Shown in pieces: positions 14,371 through 21,950 of a DNA stretch of 26,668 bases (the stretch's first letter is position 1; the number at the start of each line of letters is the position of its first letter). A model generated the notes under the pieces. The model saw nothing but the letters and a program-made list of their open reading frames with translations, had not been told where the DNA came from and did not search any database. The stretch is from Bacillota bacterium (GTDB lineage: Bacteria; Bacillota; Clostridia; Peptostreptococcales; Anaerovoracaceae): NCBI GenBank assembly GCA_016287035.1, contig JAEEVI010000206.1, positions 1 to 26,668 of the forward strand, given 5' to 3'. Position numbers and translations under genes: made by a program.

Positions 14371-15027
14371 ATGACTGTTCAGACAATGATAATGCTCGTG
14401 GCAAAGAGCTTTCCGATGACGCTGGCGATCTTCGTGCTGACGCTCCTCGGCTCGCTGCCGCTCGGCCTGCTCGTCTATTTCGGGCGCGCGAGCCGCTTCA
14501 AGCCTCTTTCCAAGATCGTAAGGGGCTATATCTCGATAATGCGCGGCACGCCGCTGATACTTCAGCTGATGGTCGTGTTCTACGCGCCGAGCCTGCTGCT
14601 GCACATAAACGTTCCCAACAACTGGCGCTTCGCCGCCGTCATAATCGCGTTCATAATCAATTACGCGGCGTACTTCTGCGAGATATACAGGGGCGGCATA
14701 GAGTCCATGCCCGTCGGTCAGTACGAGGCCGCCGCGGTCCTCGGATACACGAAGGCGCAGACTTTCATCAGGATCATACTTCCCCAGGTGATAAAGCGCG
14801 TCCTGCCCTCCGTCACCAACGAGGTCATAACGCTCGTCAAGGACACGTCTCTGGCGTCTATCATCGGCACGGTCGAGATGTTCACGAGGGCGAAGCAGAT
14901 CGCCGTCGCGCCGCATTCGCCCGGAATGCTCACGTTCGTCGTCGCCGCGGTGTTCTATTACATTTTCAACTACGTGATGGCTTTCATAATGGAGCGCATC
15001 GAAAAGAAGCTCAGCTATTACAGGTAG
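14371..15027 (+). CDS. Polar amino-acid ABC transporter, permease
   Basis: A 218-residue HisM/GlnP-type integral membrane permease with about five hydrophobic segments. The N-terminal family motif is present (M-R-G-T-P-L-I-L-Q-L at about 51-60), and so is the cytoplasmic EAA loop E-A-A-A-V-L-G-Y-T-K-A-Q-T-F, which docks the ATPase. The stretch L-V-K-D-T-S-L-A-S-I-I-G is also typical. It follows the binding protein after a hairpin and is 7 bases from the ATPase gene. Only one permease gene is present, so it probably works as a homodimer. Confidence 0.93.
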   Translation: MTVQTMIMLVAKSFPMTLAIFVLTLLGSLPLGLLVYFGRASRFKPLSKIVRGYISIMRGTPLILQLMVVFYAPSLLLHINVPNNWRFAAVIIAFIINYAAYFCEIYRGGIESMPVGQYEAAAVLGYTKAQTFIRIILPQVIKRVLPSVTNEVITLVKDTSLASIIGTVEMFTRAKQIAVAPHSPGMLTFVVAAVFYYIFNYVMAFIMERIEKKLSYYR

Positions 15028-15034
15028 GTGCGGG

Positions 15035-15727
15035 ATGTCATTACTCAAGGCGACAGACATACGTAAATCATTCTCCGGCAGGGAAGTCCTGCGCGGGCTC
15101 GATCTTTCGGTCGAAGAGGGCGAGGTCGTGGCCGTCATCGGACCTTCCGGCAGCGGAAAATCGACGCTTCTGCGCTGCCTTACGGGGCTTGAGACGCCCG
15201 ACAGCGGCACGATAGAGATAAAGGGCACTACCGGGCTCGTATTCCAGCAGTTCAACCTGTTTCCGCACTGGAGCGTCCTGCGAAATCTCGTCGATCCGCA
15301 GGTCGTAGTCCAGAAGAAGCCGCGCGAAGAGGCGGAGAAGTTCGCCATGAGCCTTCTCGCGCGCATGGACCTCACCGAAAAGGCGGACGAGTATCCGTAT
15401 CAGCTCTCGGGCGGACAGCAGCAGCGCGTCGCGATAGCCAGGGCGATGGCGATGTCGCCGAACGTCCTGTTCTTCGACGAGCCGACGAGCGCGCTCGATC
15501 CCGAGCTGACGGCAGAGATACTCAAGGTCATCAGAAAGCTGGCCGAAGAGAACATGACGATGGTCATCGTAACGCACGAGATGGGCTTTGCCAGAGGCAT
15601 AGCCGACAAGGTGTATTTCATGGAGGGCGGCGTCTGGCTCGCGCAGGGAACGCCTCAGCAGATAATGGAGGAGTCCGGCAACGAGAGGATCCGCAGCTTC
15701 ATGAACCTGATAGAGCAGAAGGAGTAG
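15035..15727 (+). CDS. Polar amino-acid ABC transporter, ATP-binding protein
   Basis: A 230-residue GlnQ-type ABC ATPase. Walker A is G-P-S-G-S-G-K-S-T (residues 36-44), the Q-loop is F-Q-Q-F-N-L-F-P-H, the signature is L-S-G-G-Q-Q-Q-R (124-131), Walker B is V-L-F-F-D-E-P (144-150), the D-loop is S-A-L-D, and the switch histidine is in V-T-H-E. All motifs for ATP hydrolysis are intact. Between Walker A and the Q-loop the segment is unusually short: about 15 residues that GlnQ-type proteins normally have after the S-G-x-I-x-I-x-G strand are missing. It probably energises the permease before it. The gene ends 12 bases before mgtE. Confidence 0.94.
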   Translation: MSLLKATDIRKSFSGREVLRGLDLSVEEGEVVAVIGPSGSGKSTLLRCLTGLETPDSGTIEIKGTTGLVFQQFNLFPHWSVLRNLVDPQVVVQKKPREEAEKFAMSLLARMDLTEKADEYPYQLSGGQQQRVAIARAMAMSPNVLFFDEPTSALDPELTAEILKVIRKLAEENMTMVIVTHEMGFARGIADKVYFMEGGVWLAQGTPQQIMEESGNERIRSFMNLIEQKE

Positions 15728-15739
15728 AAGGAGGGCGGC

Positions 15740-17104
15740 GTGGCAGACGCGATCGAGACCCTGAGAACGAGCATAAAGGCTCTCGTGGAATCGAAGAAGT
15801 ATTCGACGATCCGCGACATACTGCATACCATGAACGCTCCGGACATAGCTTCTCTTCTGCAGGAGGACATGCCCGAGGAGATCCTTCCTCTGCTGTTCAG
15901 GCTGCTGCCGAAGGACCTGGCCGCGGACACCTTCGTGGAGATGGATTCCGATACGCAGCAGCTCCTCATACGCGGTTTTTCAGACAGAGAGCTCAAGGAG
16001 GTCGTAGACGAGCTGTACGTCGACGACGCCGTAGACCTCGTCGAGGAGATGCCCGCGAACGTCGTCAAGAGGATACTCCAGCAGGCGGATTCCGAAAAGA
16101 GGGCGATGATCAACAACATCCTCAAGTACCCGGAATCCAGCGCAGGCAGCATCATGACGACGGAGTTCGTCGAGCTGCATCCCAATATGACAGCCGCGTC
16201 CTCCATCGAGGACATCAGAAAGAGCGGCATAGAAAAAGAGACGATAAACAACTGCTACGTCACAGACGCCAGCAGGAAGCTGATCGGAATGGTCACGATC
16301 CGCAGGCTCATAATGGCCGATCCCGCGACGCGCATCGAAGACATCATGGACGACAATCTGATCTCCGTCACGACGATGGAGGACCAGGAGCTCGTCGCCC
16401 AGCAGTTCTCAAAATATAATCTGATCGCCATGCCTGTCGTCGACGGCGAGGGCCGTCTCGTGGGCATAGTCACCGTAGACGACGTACTGGACGTAATGGA
16501 GGAGGAGACGACGGAGGACATCGAAAAGATGGCCGCCATCATCCCTGACGGTTCGTCGCTGCCGTATCTCAAGACCTCCGTCCTCACGATATGGAAGAGC
16601 CGCATACCCTGGCTGCTCCTGCTGATGATCTCCGCCACGTTCACGGGGATGATAATAACGGGCTTCGAGAGCGCGCTCGCCAAGTACGTTATCCTCACGG
16701 CCTACATACCGATGCTGATGGATACGGGCGGCAATTCCGGCTCGCAGGCTTCGGTCACGATAATCCGCGGCATATCCCTCGGAGAGATCGAGTTCGCGGA
16801 TATAGTTCGTGTAATATGGAAGGAGGCGAGGGTCGCCGTAATGTGCGGCGCGACGCTGGCGGTCTGCAACTTCCTGAAGCTTCTCGTGTTCGACAAGCTG
16901 TCGGTCATCGTGGCGCTCACGATCTGCCTGACGCTCGTCGTGACGATCCTCTGCGCAAAGCTCGTGGGCTGCACGCTCCCGCTGCTCGCGTCTAAGCTCG
17001 GCTTCGACCCCGCGGTCATGGCGAGCCCGTTCATCACGACGATAGTCGACGCGATCTCGCTGCTCGTCTATTTCAGGTTCGCGATGATCCTCCTCGGACT
17101 GTAA
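15740..17104 (+). CDS. mgtE: Magnesium transporter MgtE
   Basis: A 454-residue MgtE. The cytoplasmic N domain (about 1-130) holds superhelical repeats. A CBS pair (about 135-260; M-T-T-E-F-V and V-T-V-D-D-V-L-D) senses Mg2+. Five hydrophobic helices form the channel from about residue 280. The membrane region has the conserved N-S-G-S-Q-A-S and the late D-P-A-V-M-A-S-P-F-I-T-T-I-V-D, which includes the pore Asp. GTG 15740 is the start, with GGAGGG before it. It is close behind the ATPase gene and may share its transcript; the link to amino-acid uptake is probably only positional. Confidence 0.94.
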   Translation: MADAIETLRTSIKALVESKKYSTIRDILHTMNAPDIASLLQEDMPEEILPLLFRLLPKDLAADTFVEMDSDTQQLLIRGFSDRELKEVVDELYVDDAVDLVEEMPANVVKRILQQADSEKRAMINNILKYPESSAGSIMTTEFVELHPNMTAASSIEDIRKSGIEKETINNCYVTDASRKLIGMVTIRRLIMADPATRIEDIMDDNLISVTTMEDQELVAQQFSKYNLIAMPVVDGEGRLVGIVTVDDVLDVMEEETTEDIEKMAAIIPDGSSLPYLKTSVLTIWKSRIPWLLLLMISATFTGMIITGFESALAKYVILTAYIPMLMDTGGNSGSQASVTIIRGISLGEIEFADIVRVIWKEARVAVMCGATLAVCNFLKLLVFDKLSVIVALTICLTLVVTILCAKLVGCTLPLLASKLGFDPAVMASPFITTIVDAISLLVYFRFAMILLGL

Positions 17105-17132
17105 AACAGCGCCGAAACTTCAAAAAAAATAC

Positions 17133-17161
17133 TTGCATGGCACACGCAGCTGAGTTAATAT
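17133..17161 (+). promoter_or_regulatory. rpsB-tsf promoter, nested in the mgtE terminator
   Basis: TTGCAT (17133-17138) and TAATAT (17156-17161) are 17 bases apart, each 4 of 6 or better to consensus. The -10 lies in the loop of the mgtE terminator hairpin, and the predicted start (about 17168) falls in its 3' arm. It should drive rpsB-tsf with a ~120-base leader. Confidence 0.6.
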
Positions 17162-17178
17162 ATTGCGTGTGCTTTTTT
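17140..17178 (+). terminator. mgtE terminator overlapping the rpsB promoter
   Basis: An 8-bp stem (GCACACGC at 17140-17147 with GCGTGTGC at 17165-17172) encloses a 17-base loop and is followed by six T (17173-17178). It would end the ABC transporter-mgtE transcript. Transcripts initiated from the nested promoter lack the 5' arm and so cannot form it. Confidence 0.8.
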
Positions 17179-17286
17179 GCGCGCGCAACTATTCGACACA
17201 TCTTCGGCTAACACAACGGTGGCCCTCCGGGGCTTGTGTGCACGTCATATGCCGGGGATGGAAGCTTTAACCGGGAGGTAGTTCAA
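17168..17286 (+). promoter_or_regulatory. Candidate structured leader of rpsB-tsf
   Basis: The ~119-base untranslated leader holds a strong hairpin at 17211-17239: outer arms ACACAA/TTGTGT, a 5-base internal bulge, inner arms GCCC/GGGC and a TCCG tetraloop (UNCG class). The ribosome-binding site GGAGGT at 17274-17279 precedes ATG 17287. rpsB leaders in other bacteria can be bound by S2 for feedback control; the same here is inference only. Confidence 0.45.
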
Positions 17287-18057
17287 ATGGCAGTTATTTC
17301 AATGAAACAGTTACTTGAAGCCGGCGTACATTTCGGTCATCAGACCAGGCGCTGGAACCCGAAGATGGCTCCGTACATCTTCACCGAGAGGAACGGCATC
17401 TACATCATCGATCTTCAGAAGACAGTCTACAAGATCGACGAGGCCTACGACTTCGTAATGTCCGTAGCGGCTGCGGGCCGTCCCGTTCTTTTCGTAGGTA
17501 CCAAGAAGCAGGCGCAGGCCGCGGTCATGGAAGAATCCCAGCGCTGCGACATGTACTACGTAAACGAGAGATGGCTGGGCGGAATGCTCACAAACTATAA
17601 GACCATCTCCGCGAGGATCAAGAGGCTCAACGACATCAAGAAGATGGAAGAGGACGGCACTTTCGAGGCCCTCACCAAGAAGGAAGTCCAGAAGCTCAGA
17701 CTGGAGCTCGCCAAGCTCGAGAAGTATCTCGACGGCATCAAGGACATGAAGGGCATGCCCGGCGCTCTGTTCGTCGTAGATCCCAAGAAGGAGAGGATCG
17801 CCGTCAAGGAAGCCAGGATCCTCGGCATTCCCATCGTCGGTATGTGCGATACCAACTGCGATCCCGACGACGTCGATTACGTCATCCCCGCTAACGACGA
17901 CGCTATCCGCGCAGTCAAGCTCATCGTCTCCAAGATGGCGGACGCCGTCATAGAGGGACGCCAGGGCGAATCCATGGCGGAGGCTCCCGCAGAGTCGGAA
18001 GAGGCCGCTGAAGCCGAAGAGGCAGAAGAGACAGAAGAAACCGCAGACGAAGAGTGA
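17287..18057 (+). CDS. rpsB: 30S ribosomal protein S2
   Basis: A 256-residue S2, a small-subunit protein bridging head and body near the mRNA exit. It starts M-A-V-I-S-M-K-Q-L-L-E-A-G-V-H-F-G-H, the standard S2 N terminus, and carries N-P-K-M-A-P-Y-I-F, V-N-E-R-W-L-G-G-M-L-T-N and a later P-A-N-D-D-A-I-R. The last ~27 residues form an acidic Glu/Ala tail. ATG 17287 is used: GGAGGT precedes it, and the in-frame GTG at 17236 lies within the leader hairpin with no site. rpsB-tsf is a conserved pair, 15 bases apart. Confidence 0.97.
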   Translation: MAVISMKQLLEAGVHFGHQTRRWNPKMAPYIFTERNGIYIIDLQKTVYKIDEAYDFVMSVAAAGRPVLFVGTKKQAQAAVMEESQRCDMYYVNERWLGGMLTNYKTISARIKRLNDIKKMEEDGTFEALTKKEVQKLRLELAKLEKYLDGIKDMKGMPGALFVVDPKKERIAVKEARILGIPIVGMCDTNCDPDDVDYVIPANDDAIRAVKLIVSKMADAVIEGRQGESMAEAPAESEEAAEAEEAEETEETADEE

Positions 18058-18072
18058 TCAAGGAGAAATACG

Positions 18073-18993
18073 ATGGCAGCAGTAACAGCAGCAATGGTAA
18101 AGGAACTGCGCGAATCCACAGGCGCAGGCATGATGGACTGCAAGAAGGCTCTTGTAGCTTCCGACGGCGATATGAACAAGGCGGTAGACTACCTCAGGGA
18201 GAACGGTCTGGCAAAGGCTGCGAAGAAGGCCTCCAGAGTAGCTTCCGAGGGTCTCGTAAAGATCGTCTTCTCCGCTGACGGCACTTCCGCGGCGGCAGTA
18301 GAAGTAAACGCCGAGACGGACTTCGTCGCCAAGAACGAGGAATTCGTCGAGTTCGTAAACACGCTCGCGGACATGGCTCTGGCGGCTCCCAGCGACGATA
18401 TGGAAGCCTTCATGGCTCTTCCGTACGGCAGCGAAGGCACCGTTCAGGACGTGCTCACCGCCAAGATCGCTAAGATCGGCGAGAACATGAACGTCCGCCG
18501 CATCGCGAAGTGCAATACGCCCGGATGCAAGTACATCGGCTATACCCACGCGGGCGGCAGGATCGGCGTCATCATCGGTCTGAAGACCGAAGCCGGCGTC
18601 GAGGAAGTCACCGTATGCGGCAAGGACGTCGCGATGCAGACAGCTTCCATGAGGCCCAAGTTCGTCGACGAGACGAGCGTAGACCCCGAGTTCATCGAGC
18701 ACGAGAAGGAGATCGCGGCTCAGCAGCTCATCAACGAGGGCAAGCCCGAAGCTCTCATCCAGAAGATCATCCCCGGAAAGATCAAGGCCGTCCTCAAGGA
18801 GGTCTGCCTCGTCGATCAGAAGTTCGTAAAGAACAGCGACATGACCGTAAAGGAATACGTCGGCACGGTCGCCAAGGAGATCGGCAAGGACATCCAGGTC
18901 GTCGAGATGGTCCGCTTCGAGGTCGGCGAAGGCATCGAGAAGAAGGAAGAGAACTTCGCGGAGGAAGTCGCCAAGCAGATGGCCGGTATGTAA
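18073..18993 (+). CDS. tsf: Elongation factor Ts
   Basis: A 306-residue EF-Ts, the guanine nucleotide exchange factor of EF-Tu. The N-terminal UBA-like part has V-K-E-L-R-E-S-T-G-A-G-M-M-D-C-K-K-A-L, and the core has E-V-N-A-E-T-D-F-V-A-K-N, which contacts EF-Tu. The length is typical. AAGGAG lies upstream of ATG 18073, and codon use is strongly biased, as expected for a highly expressed gene. It ends 25 bases before a strong terminator. Confidence 0.97.
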   Translation: MAAVTAAMVKELRESTGAGMMDCKKALVASDGDMNKAVDYLRENGLAKAAKKASRVASEGLVKIVFSADGTSAAAVEVNAETDFVAKNEEFVEFVNTLADMALAAPSDDMEAFMALPYGSEGTVQDVLTAKIAKIGENMNVRRIAKCNTPGCKYIGYTHAGGRIGVIIGLKTEAGVEEVTVCGKDVAMQTASMRPKFVDETSVDPEFIEHEKEIAAQQLINEGKPEALIQKIIPGKIKAVLKEVCLVDQKFVKNSDMTVKEYVGTVAKEIGKDIQVVEMVRFEVGEGIEKKEENFAEEVAKQMAGM

Positions 18994-19018
18994 GAGCATA
19001 TTTCACAAATGATAAAAG

Positions 19019-19049
19019 ATCAGGCACAAATTGTGTGCCTGATTTTTTA
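19019..19049 (+). terminator. Terminator after tsf
   Basis: A perfect 10-bp stem (19019-19028 with 19034-19043), 5-base loop AATTG, and six T from 19043. It clearly separates the rpsB-tsf transcript from pyrH. Confidence 0.92.
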
Positions 19050-19063
19050 TACTACTAAATATA

Positions 19064-19092
19064 TTTATTACACGCCGCATGTGTGTTATAAT
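19064..19092 (+). promoter_or_regulatory. Promoter of the pyrH-frr-uppS operon
   Basis: TATAAT at 19087-19092 is preceded by TG one base upstream (19084-19085), an extended -10. The -35 region (19064-19069, TTTATT) is weak, as extended -10 promoters tolerate. The ATG of pyrH is 24 bases downstream. This is the only obvious promoter for the long gene string up to pfp. Confidence 0.65.
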
Positions 19093-19116
19093 CAACGAAG
19101 AATAAAAGGAGAAAAC

Positions 19117-19821
19117 ATGGTATCCAAGTACAAAAGAGTCCTTCTCAAAATAAGCGGCGAGGCACTCGCCGGAGAAAAGAAGACCGGCCTTGACGACGCG
19201 ATGCTCGCGGGCGTCGCCTGCGACGTAAAAAAGCTGCGCGAAATGGGCGTGGAGGTCGCAGTCGTGGTCGGCGGAGGAAACTTCTGGAGAGGCCGCACCA
19301 GCGTCAACATGGACAGGGCCACGGCCGACTACATGGGTATGCTCGCGACCTGCATAAACGCTCTCGCGCTTCAGGACGCCTTCGAGCAGAACGGTATCCC
19401 GACGAGGGTGCAGACGGCTATAGAGATGCGCCAGATCGCCGAGCCGTATATAAGGCGCAAGGCGATATCGGAGCTCGAAAAGGGCTACGTCGTGATATTC
19501 GCGGCAGGCACCGGAAGCCCGTTCTTCAGCACCGATACCACGGCTGCTCTCAGGGCGGCGGAGATAGCGGCAGACGTCATACTTCTCGCCAAGAACGTGG
19601 ACGCCGTCTACGACAGCGATCCCGCGAAGAATCCGGACGCCAGGCCGTTCAGGAACCTCACGCACCAGGAGGTCCTGGAAAGAGATCTCAAGGTCATGGA
19701 TTCGACGGCCGCGAGCCTTTGCAGGGACAATCACATAACGATACACGTCTTCGGCCTCGCCGAGGAGAACAGCATCATCCGCGCCTGCACCGGCGAGGAG
19801 ATCGGAACTATAATTGTTTAG
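19117..19821 (+). CDS. pyrH: UMP kinase
   Basis: A 234-residue bacterial UMP kinase of the amino-acid kinase fold that makes UDP from UMP. The start is M-V-S-K-Y-K-R-V-L-L-K-I-S-G-E-A-L, typical of PyrH, with AAAGGAG upstream of ATG 19117. Further features are V-V-G-G-G-N-F-W-R-G, I-F-A-A-G-T-G-S-P-F-F-S-T-D-T and K-N-V-D-A-V-Y-D. The in-frame upstream start (19009) lies in the tsf terminator and is rejected. It is followed by frr, the usual ribosome-recycling pair. Confidence 0.97.
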   Translation: MVSKYKRVLLKISGEALAGEKKTGLDDAMLAGVACDVKKLREMGVEVAVVVGGGNFWRGRTSVNMDRATADYMGMLATCINALALQDAFEQNGIPTRVQTAIEMRQIAEPYIRRKAISELEKGYVVIFAAGTGSPFFSTDTTAALRAAEIAADVILLAKNVDAVYDSDPAKNPDARPFRNLTHQEVLERDLKVMDSTAASLCRDNHITIHVFGLAEENSIIRACTGEEIGTIIV

Positions 19822-19830
19822 GAGGATCAT

Positions 19831-20385
19831 ATGAGCGCAACTCAGGACGTTTATAAAGAAAAGATGAGCAAGACCCTGAACATCCTCAGGTCGGAGCTCA
19901 ACACCGTAAGAGCGGGCAGAGCCAACTCGGCGCTCCTGGATCAGATCGTCGTGGACTACTACGGCACCCCCACGCCGCTCAAGAACATGTCCAACATCTC
20001 GGTCCCCGATCCCAGGACGCTGATGATAACGCCGTTCGATCCCAAGAGCGTATCGAACATCGAAAAGGCGATACTCACCTCTAACCTCGGCATCAACCCC
20101 TCCAACGACGGAAAGAACATCCGCCTCGTCATCCCTCAGGTCACGGAGGAGAGGAGAAAAGAGCTCACCAAGGTCATCAAGAAGATGGGCGAGGAAGCCA
20201 AGGTCGCGGTCCGCAACTGCAGAAGAGACGCCAACGACGAGATCAAAAAGCTCCAGAAGGCGTCCGAGATAACCGAGGACGACGAAAAGGAAGAACTCGA
20301 GGAGATCCAGAAGCTCACCGACAAGTGCATGAAGGATATCGACGAGATCGTCTCGCAGAAGGAAAAGGAGCTCATGGAGCTTTAA
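19831..20385 (+). CDS. frr: Ribosome recycling factor
   Basis: A 184-residue RRF, which with EF-G splits post-termination ribosomes. Conserved segments are L-R-T/S-E-L-N-T-V-R-A-G-R-A-N, D-Y-Y-G-T-P-T-P-L, P-F-D-P-K-S-V and R-K-E-L-T-K-V. The fold is the three-helix bundle plus a small beta domain, and the length is standard. AGGAGG lies before ATG 19831. It follows pyrH by 9 bases. Confidence 0.97.
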   Translation: MSATQDVYKEKMSKTLNILRSELNTVRAGRANSALLDQIVVDYYGTPTPLKNMSNISVPDPRTLMITPFDPKSVSNIEKAILTSNLGINPSNDGKNIRLVIPQVTEERRKELTKVIKKMGEEAKVAVRNCRRDANDEIKKLQKASEITEDDEKEELEEIQKLTDKCMKDIDEIVSQKEKELMEL

Positions 20386-20389
20386 ACGC

Positions 20390-20414
20390 AGGGCCGCATT
20401 CCGGCCCTTATTTT
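20390..20414 (+). terminator. Short hairpin between frr and uppS
   Basis: A 7-bp stem AGGGCCG/CGGCCCT (20390-20396 with 20402-20408), loop CATTC, then TTATTTT. It could act as a partial terminator, giving less uppS-onward message than pyrH-frr. No new promoter is seen before uppS, so read-through must occur. Confidence 0.6.
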
Positions 20415-20424
20415 AAAGGACAAG

Positions 20425-21135
20425 ATGGACAGGGAACGTATTCCGCAGCACGTCGCCATAGTTATGGACGGCAACGGCAGGTGGGCGAAAAAGCGCGGGC
20501 AGATAAGGGTGATGGGCCACAACGCCGGCATGCAGGCTCTCAAGGAGATAGTAAAGCATTCCGACGTTCTCGGCGTAAAGTACCTTACGGTCTACGCGTT
20601 CTCCACGGAAAACTGGAAGAGGCCGAAGGACGAGGTCTCCGGCATATTCAAGCTGCTCGTAAAGTACGTGGCGCAGGAGATCGAGGAGCTCGACGCCAAC
20701 AACGTAAATGTAAGGATACTCGGCGACTGGTCGATGCTCCCGAAGGACGCGCGCAGCGCCGTAACGAGGGCTCTTGAGACGACTAAGGACAACACAGGTC
20801 TCGTCTTCAGCATCGCGCTAAATTACGGAGGCAGGGCGGATATAGTCATGGCCGCCAGAAAGCTCGCGAGGGAAGCCGCGGCCGGAGAGATCGATCCCGA
20901 GGACATAAACGAGGACAGCGTCTCGGAGCGCCTGTACACGTCCGGGATGCCGGATCCAGATCTTATAATAAGGACCGGCGGCGAATACCGCCTGTCGAAT
21001 TTCCTTATCTGGCAGGCCGCCTACAGCGAGCTTGTGGTAACAGACGTGCTCTGGCCGGACTTTACTCCGGAGGAGTACGAAAAAGCGATTGAGGAGTTCC
21101 TTAAAAGGGACAGAAGATTCGGAGGAGTCAAATGA
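20425..21135 (+). CDS. uppS: Undecaprenyl diphosphate synthase (isoprenyl transferase)
   Basis: A 236-residue cis-prenyltransferase that elongates farnesyl diphosphate to the undecaprenyl carrier lipid for peptidoglycan. Asp15 in I-V-M-D-G-N-G-R-W is the catalytic Asp. Other motifs are Y-A-F-S-T-E-N-W-K-R-P, L-N-Y-G-G-R-A-D-I and I-R-T-G-G-E-Y-R-L-S-N-F. The ATGA overlap with cdsA couples the two genes. It consumes isoprenoids made by Dxr and IspG, encoded downstream in the same string. Confidence 0.96.
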   Translation: MDRERIPQHVAIVMDGNGRWAKKRGQIRVMGHNAGMQALKEIVKHSDVLGVKYLTVYAFSTENWKRPKDEVSGIFKLLVKYVAQEIEELDANNVNVRILGDWSMLPKDARSAVTRALETTKDNTGLVFSIALNYGGRADIVMAARKLAREAAAGEIDPEDINEDSVSERLYTSGMPDPDLIIRTGGEYRLSNFLIWQAAYSELVVTDVLWPDFTPEEYEKAIEEFLKRDRRFGGVK

Positions 21136-21950
21136 ACAACAGCAGAGTCGTATCGGCGCTCATAATGCTGCCGCTTCTGATCTTTGTGGCGCTCGGAGGC
21201 GTCCCGCTCGTGCTCGCGAGCCTCATAATCAGCGGTCTCGCGATGTTCGAGTTCATAAAGGGCTGCGAGCTTCTCGACATAAGGCCTTCGCTGTACGTGT
21301 CGGGCTCTTTGCTTTTAGTTCTCCACATACTCGCCTGGGAGGGCTTCCGGAGCAGCGTTCCCAACGACTTCTTCTACAAGCTCATAACGATGTGGGTGGC
21401 GCTCGTGATGGCCGCCGGGTTCTTCCTCATACTCACGGACAGAGACCGCGACGTAAGAAAGGGGCTTTCCACTCAGTTCGTCCTGCTGTATATCGGTTTT
21501 TCGTGCATACATCTCGTGATGCTCGACAATCTCCCCGAGAACAGGAACATGATCTGGATCGCCGTCATCACCGCCGTTATAACCGATATCTTCGCGTATC
21601 TCGGCGGAAGCATGTTCGGCGTGCATAAGCTGGCCCCCTCGATCAGCTCGAAGAAGACTGTCGAAGGCGCTCTCTGCGGGATCGCCGCGAGCGCCGTCGT
21701 ATCGCTCGTGTTCGGGCTCATATTCGTGAAGGGACACGCCGTCGGCTGCCTCGTCGCGGGTCTTCTCGGCTCGTGCGCGGCGCAGGCGGGAGACCTCGTC
21801 GCGTCCGCATTCAAGCGCAAGATGGGGATAAAGGATTACAGCAATCTCATCCCCGGCCACGGCGGCGTGCTCGACAGGTTCGACAGCCATCTGTTCACGT
21901 ATCCGTTCATCTACTACTTCACTCTGCTCTTTATCAACAAGGGAATCTAA
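21132..21950 (+). CDS. cdsA: Phosphatidate cytidylyltransferase
   Basis: A 272-residue polytopic membrane enzyme that makes CDP-diacylglycerol from phosphatidic acid and CTP. There are about seven hydrophobic segments. The family signature is present near the C terminus: S-A-F-K-R-K-M-G-I-K-D, then I-P-G-H-G-G-V-L-D-R-F-D, with the conserved metal-binding acidic residues. The start overlaps the uppS stop (ATGA). uppS-cdsA-dxr-rseP is the standard Firmicutes order. Confidence 0.95.
   Translation: MNNSRVVSALIMLPLLIFVALGGVPLVLASLIISGLAMFEFIKGCELLDIRPSLYVSGSLLLVLHILAWEGFRSSVPNDFFYKLITMWVALVMAAGFFLILTDRDRDVRKGLSTQFVLLYIGFSCIHLVMLDNLPENRNMIWIAVITAVITDIFAYLGGSMFGVHKLAPSISSKKTVEGALCGIAASAVVSLVFGLIFVKGHAVGCLVAGLLGSCAAQAGDLVASAFKRKMGIKDYSNLIPGHGGVLDRFDSHLFTYPFIYYFTLLFINKGI

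Noticed and set aside
17236..17286. GTG start 51 bases upstream of the rpsB ATG
   Set aside because: It lies in the leader hairpin, has no ribosome-binding site, and S2 proteins start at the M-A-V-I-S-M motif.
19009..19116. N-terminal extension of pyrH from ATG 19009
   Set aside because: It runs through the tsf terminator and the pyrH promoter; UMP kinase homology starts at 19117.
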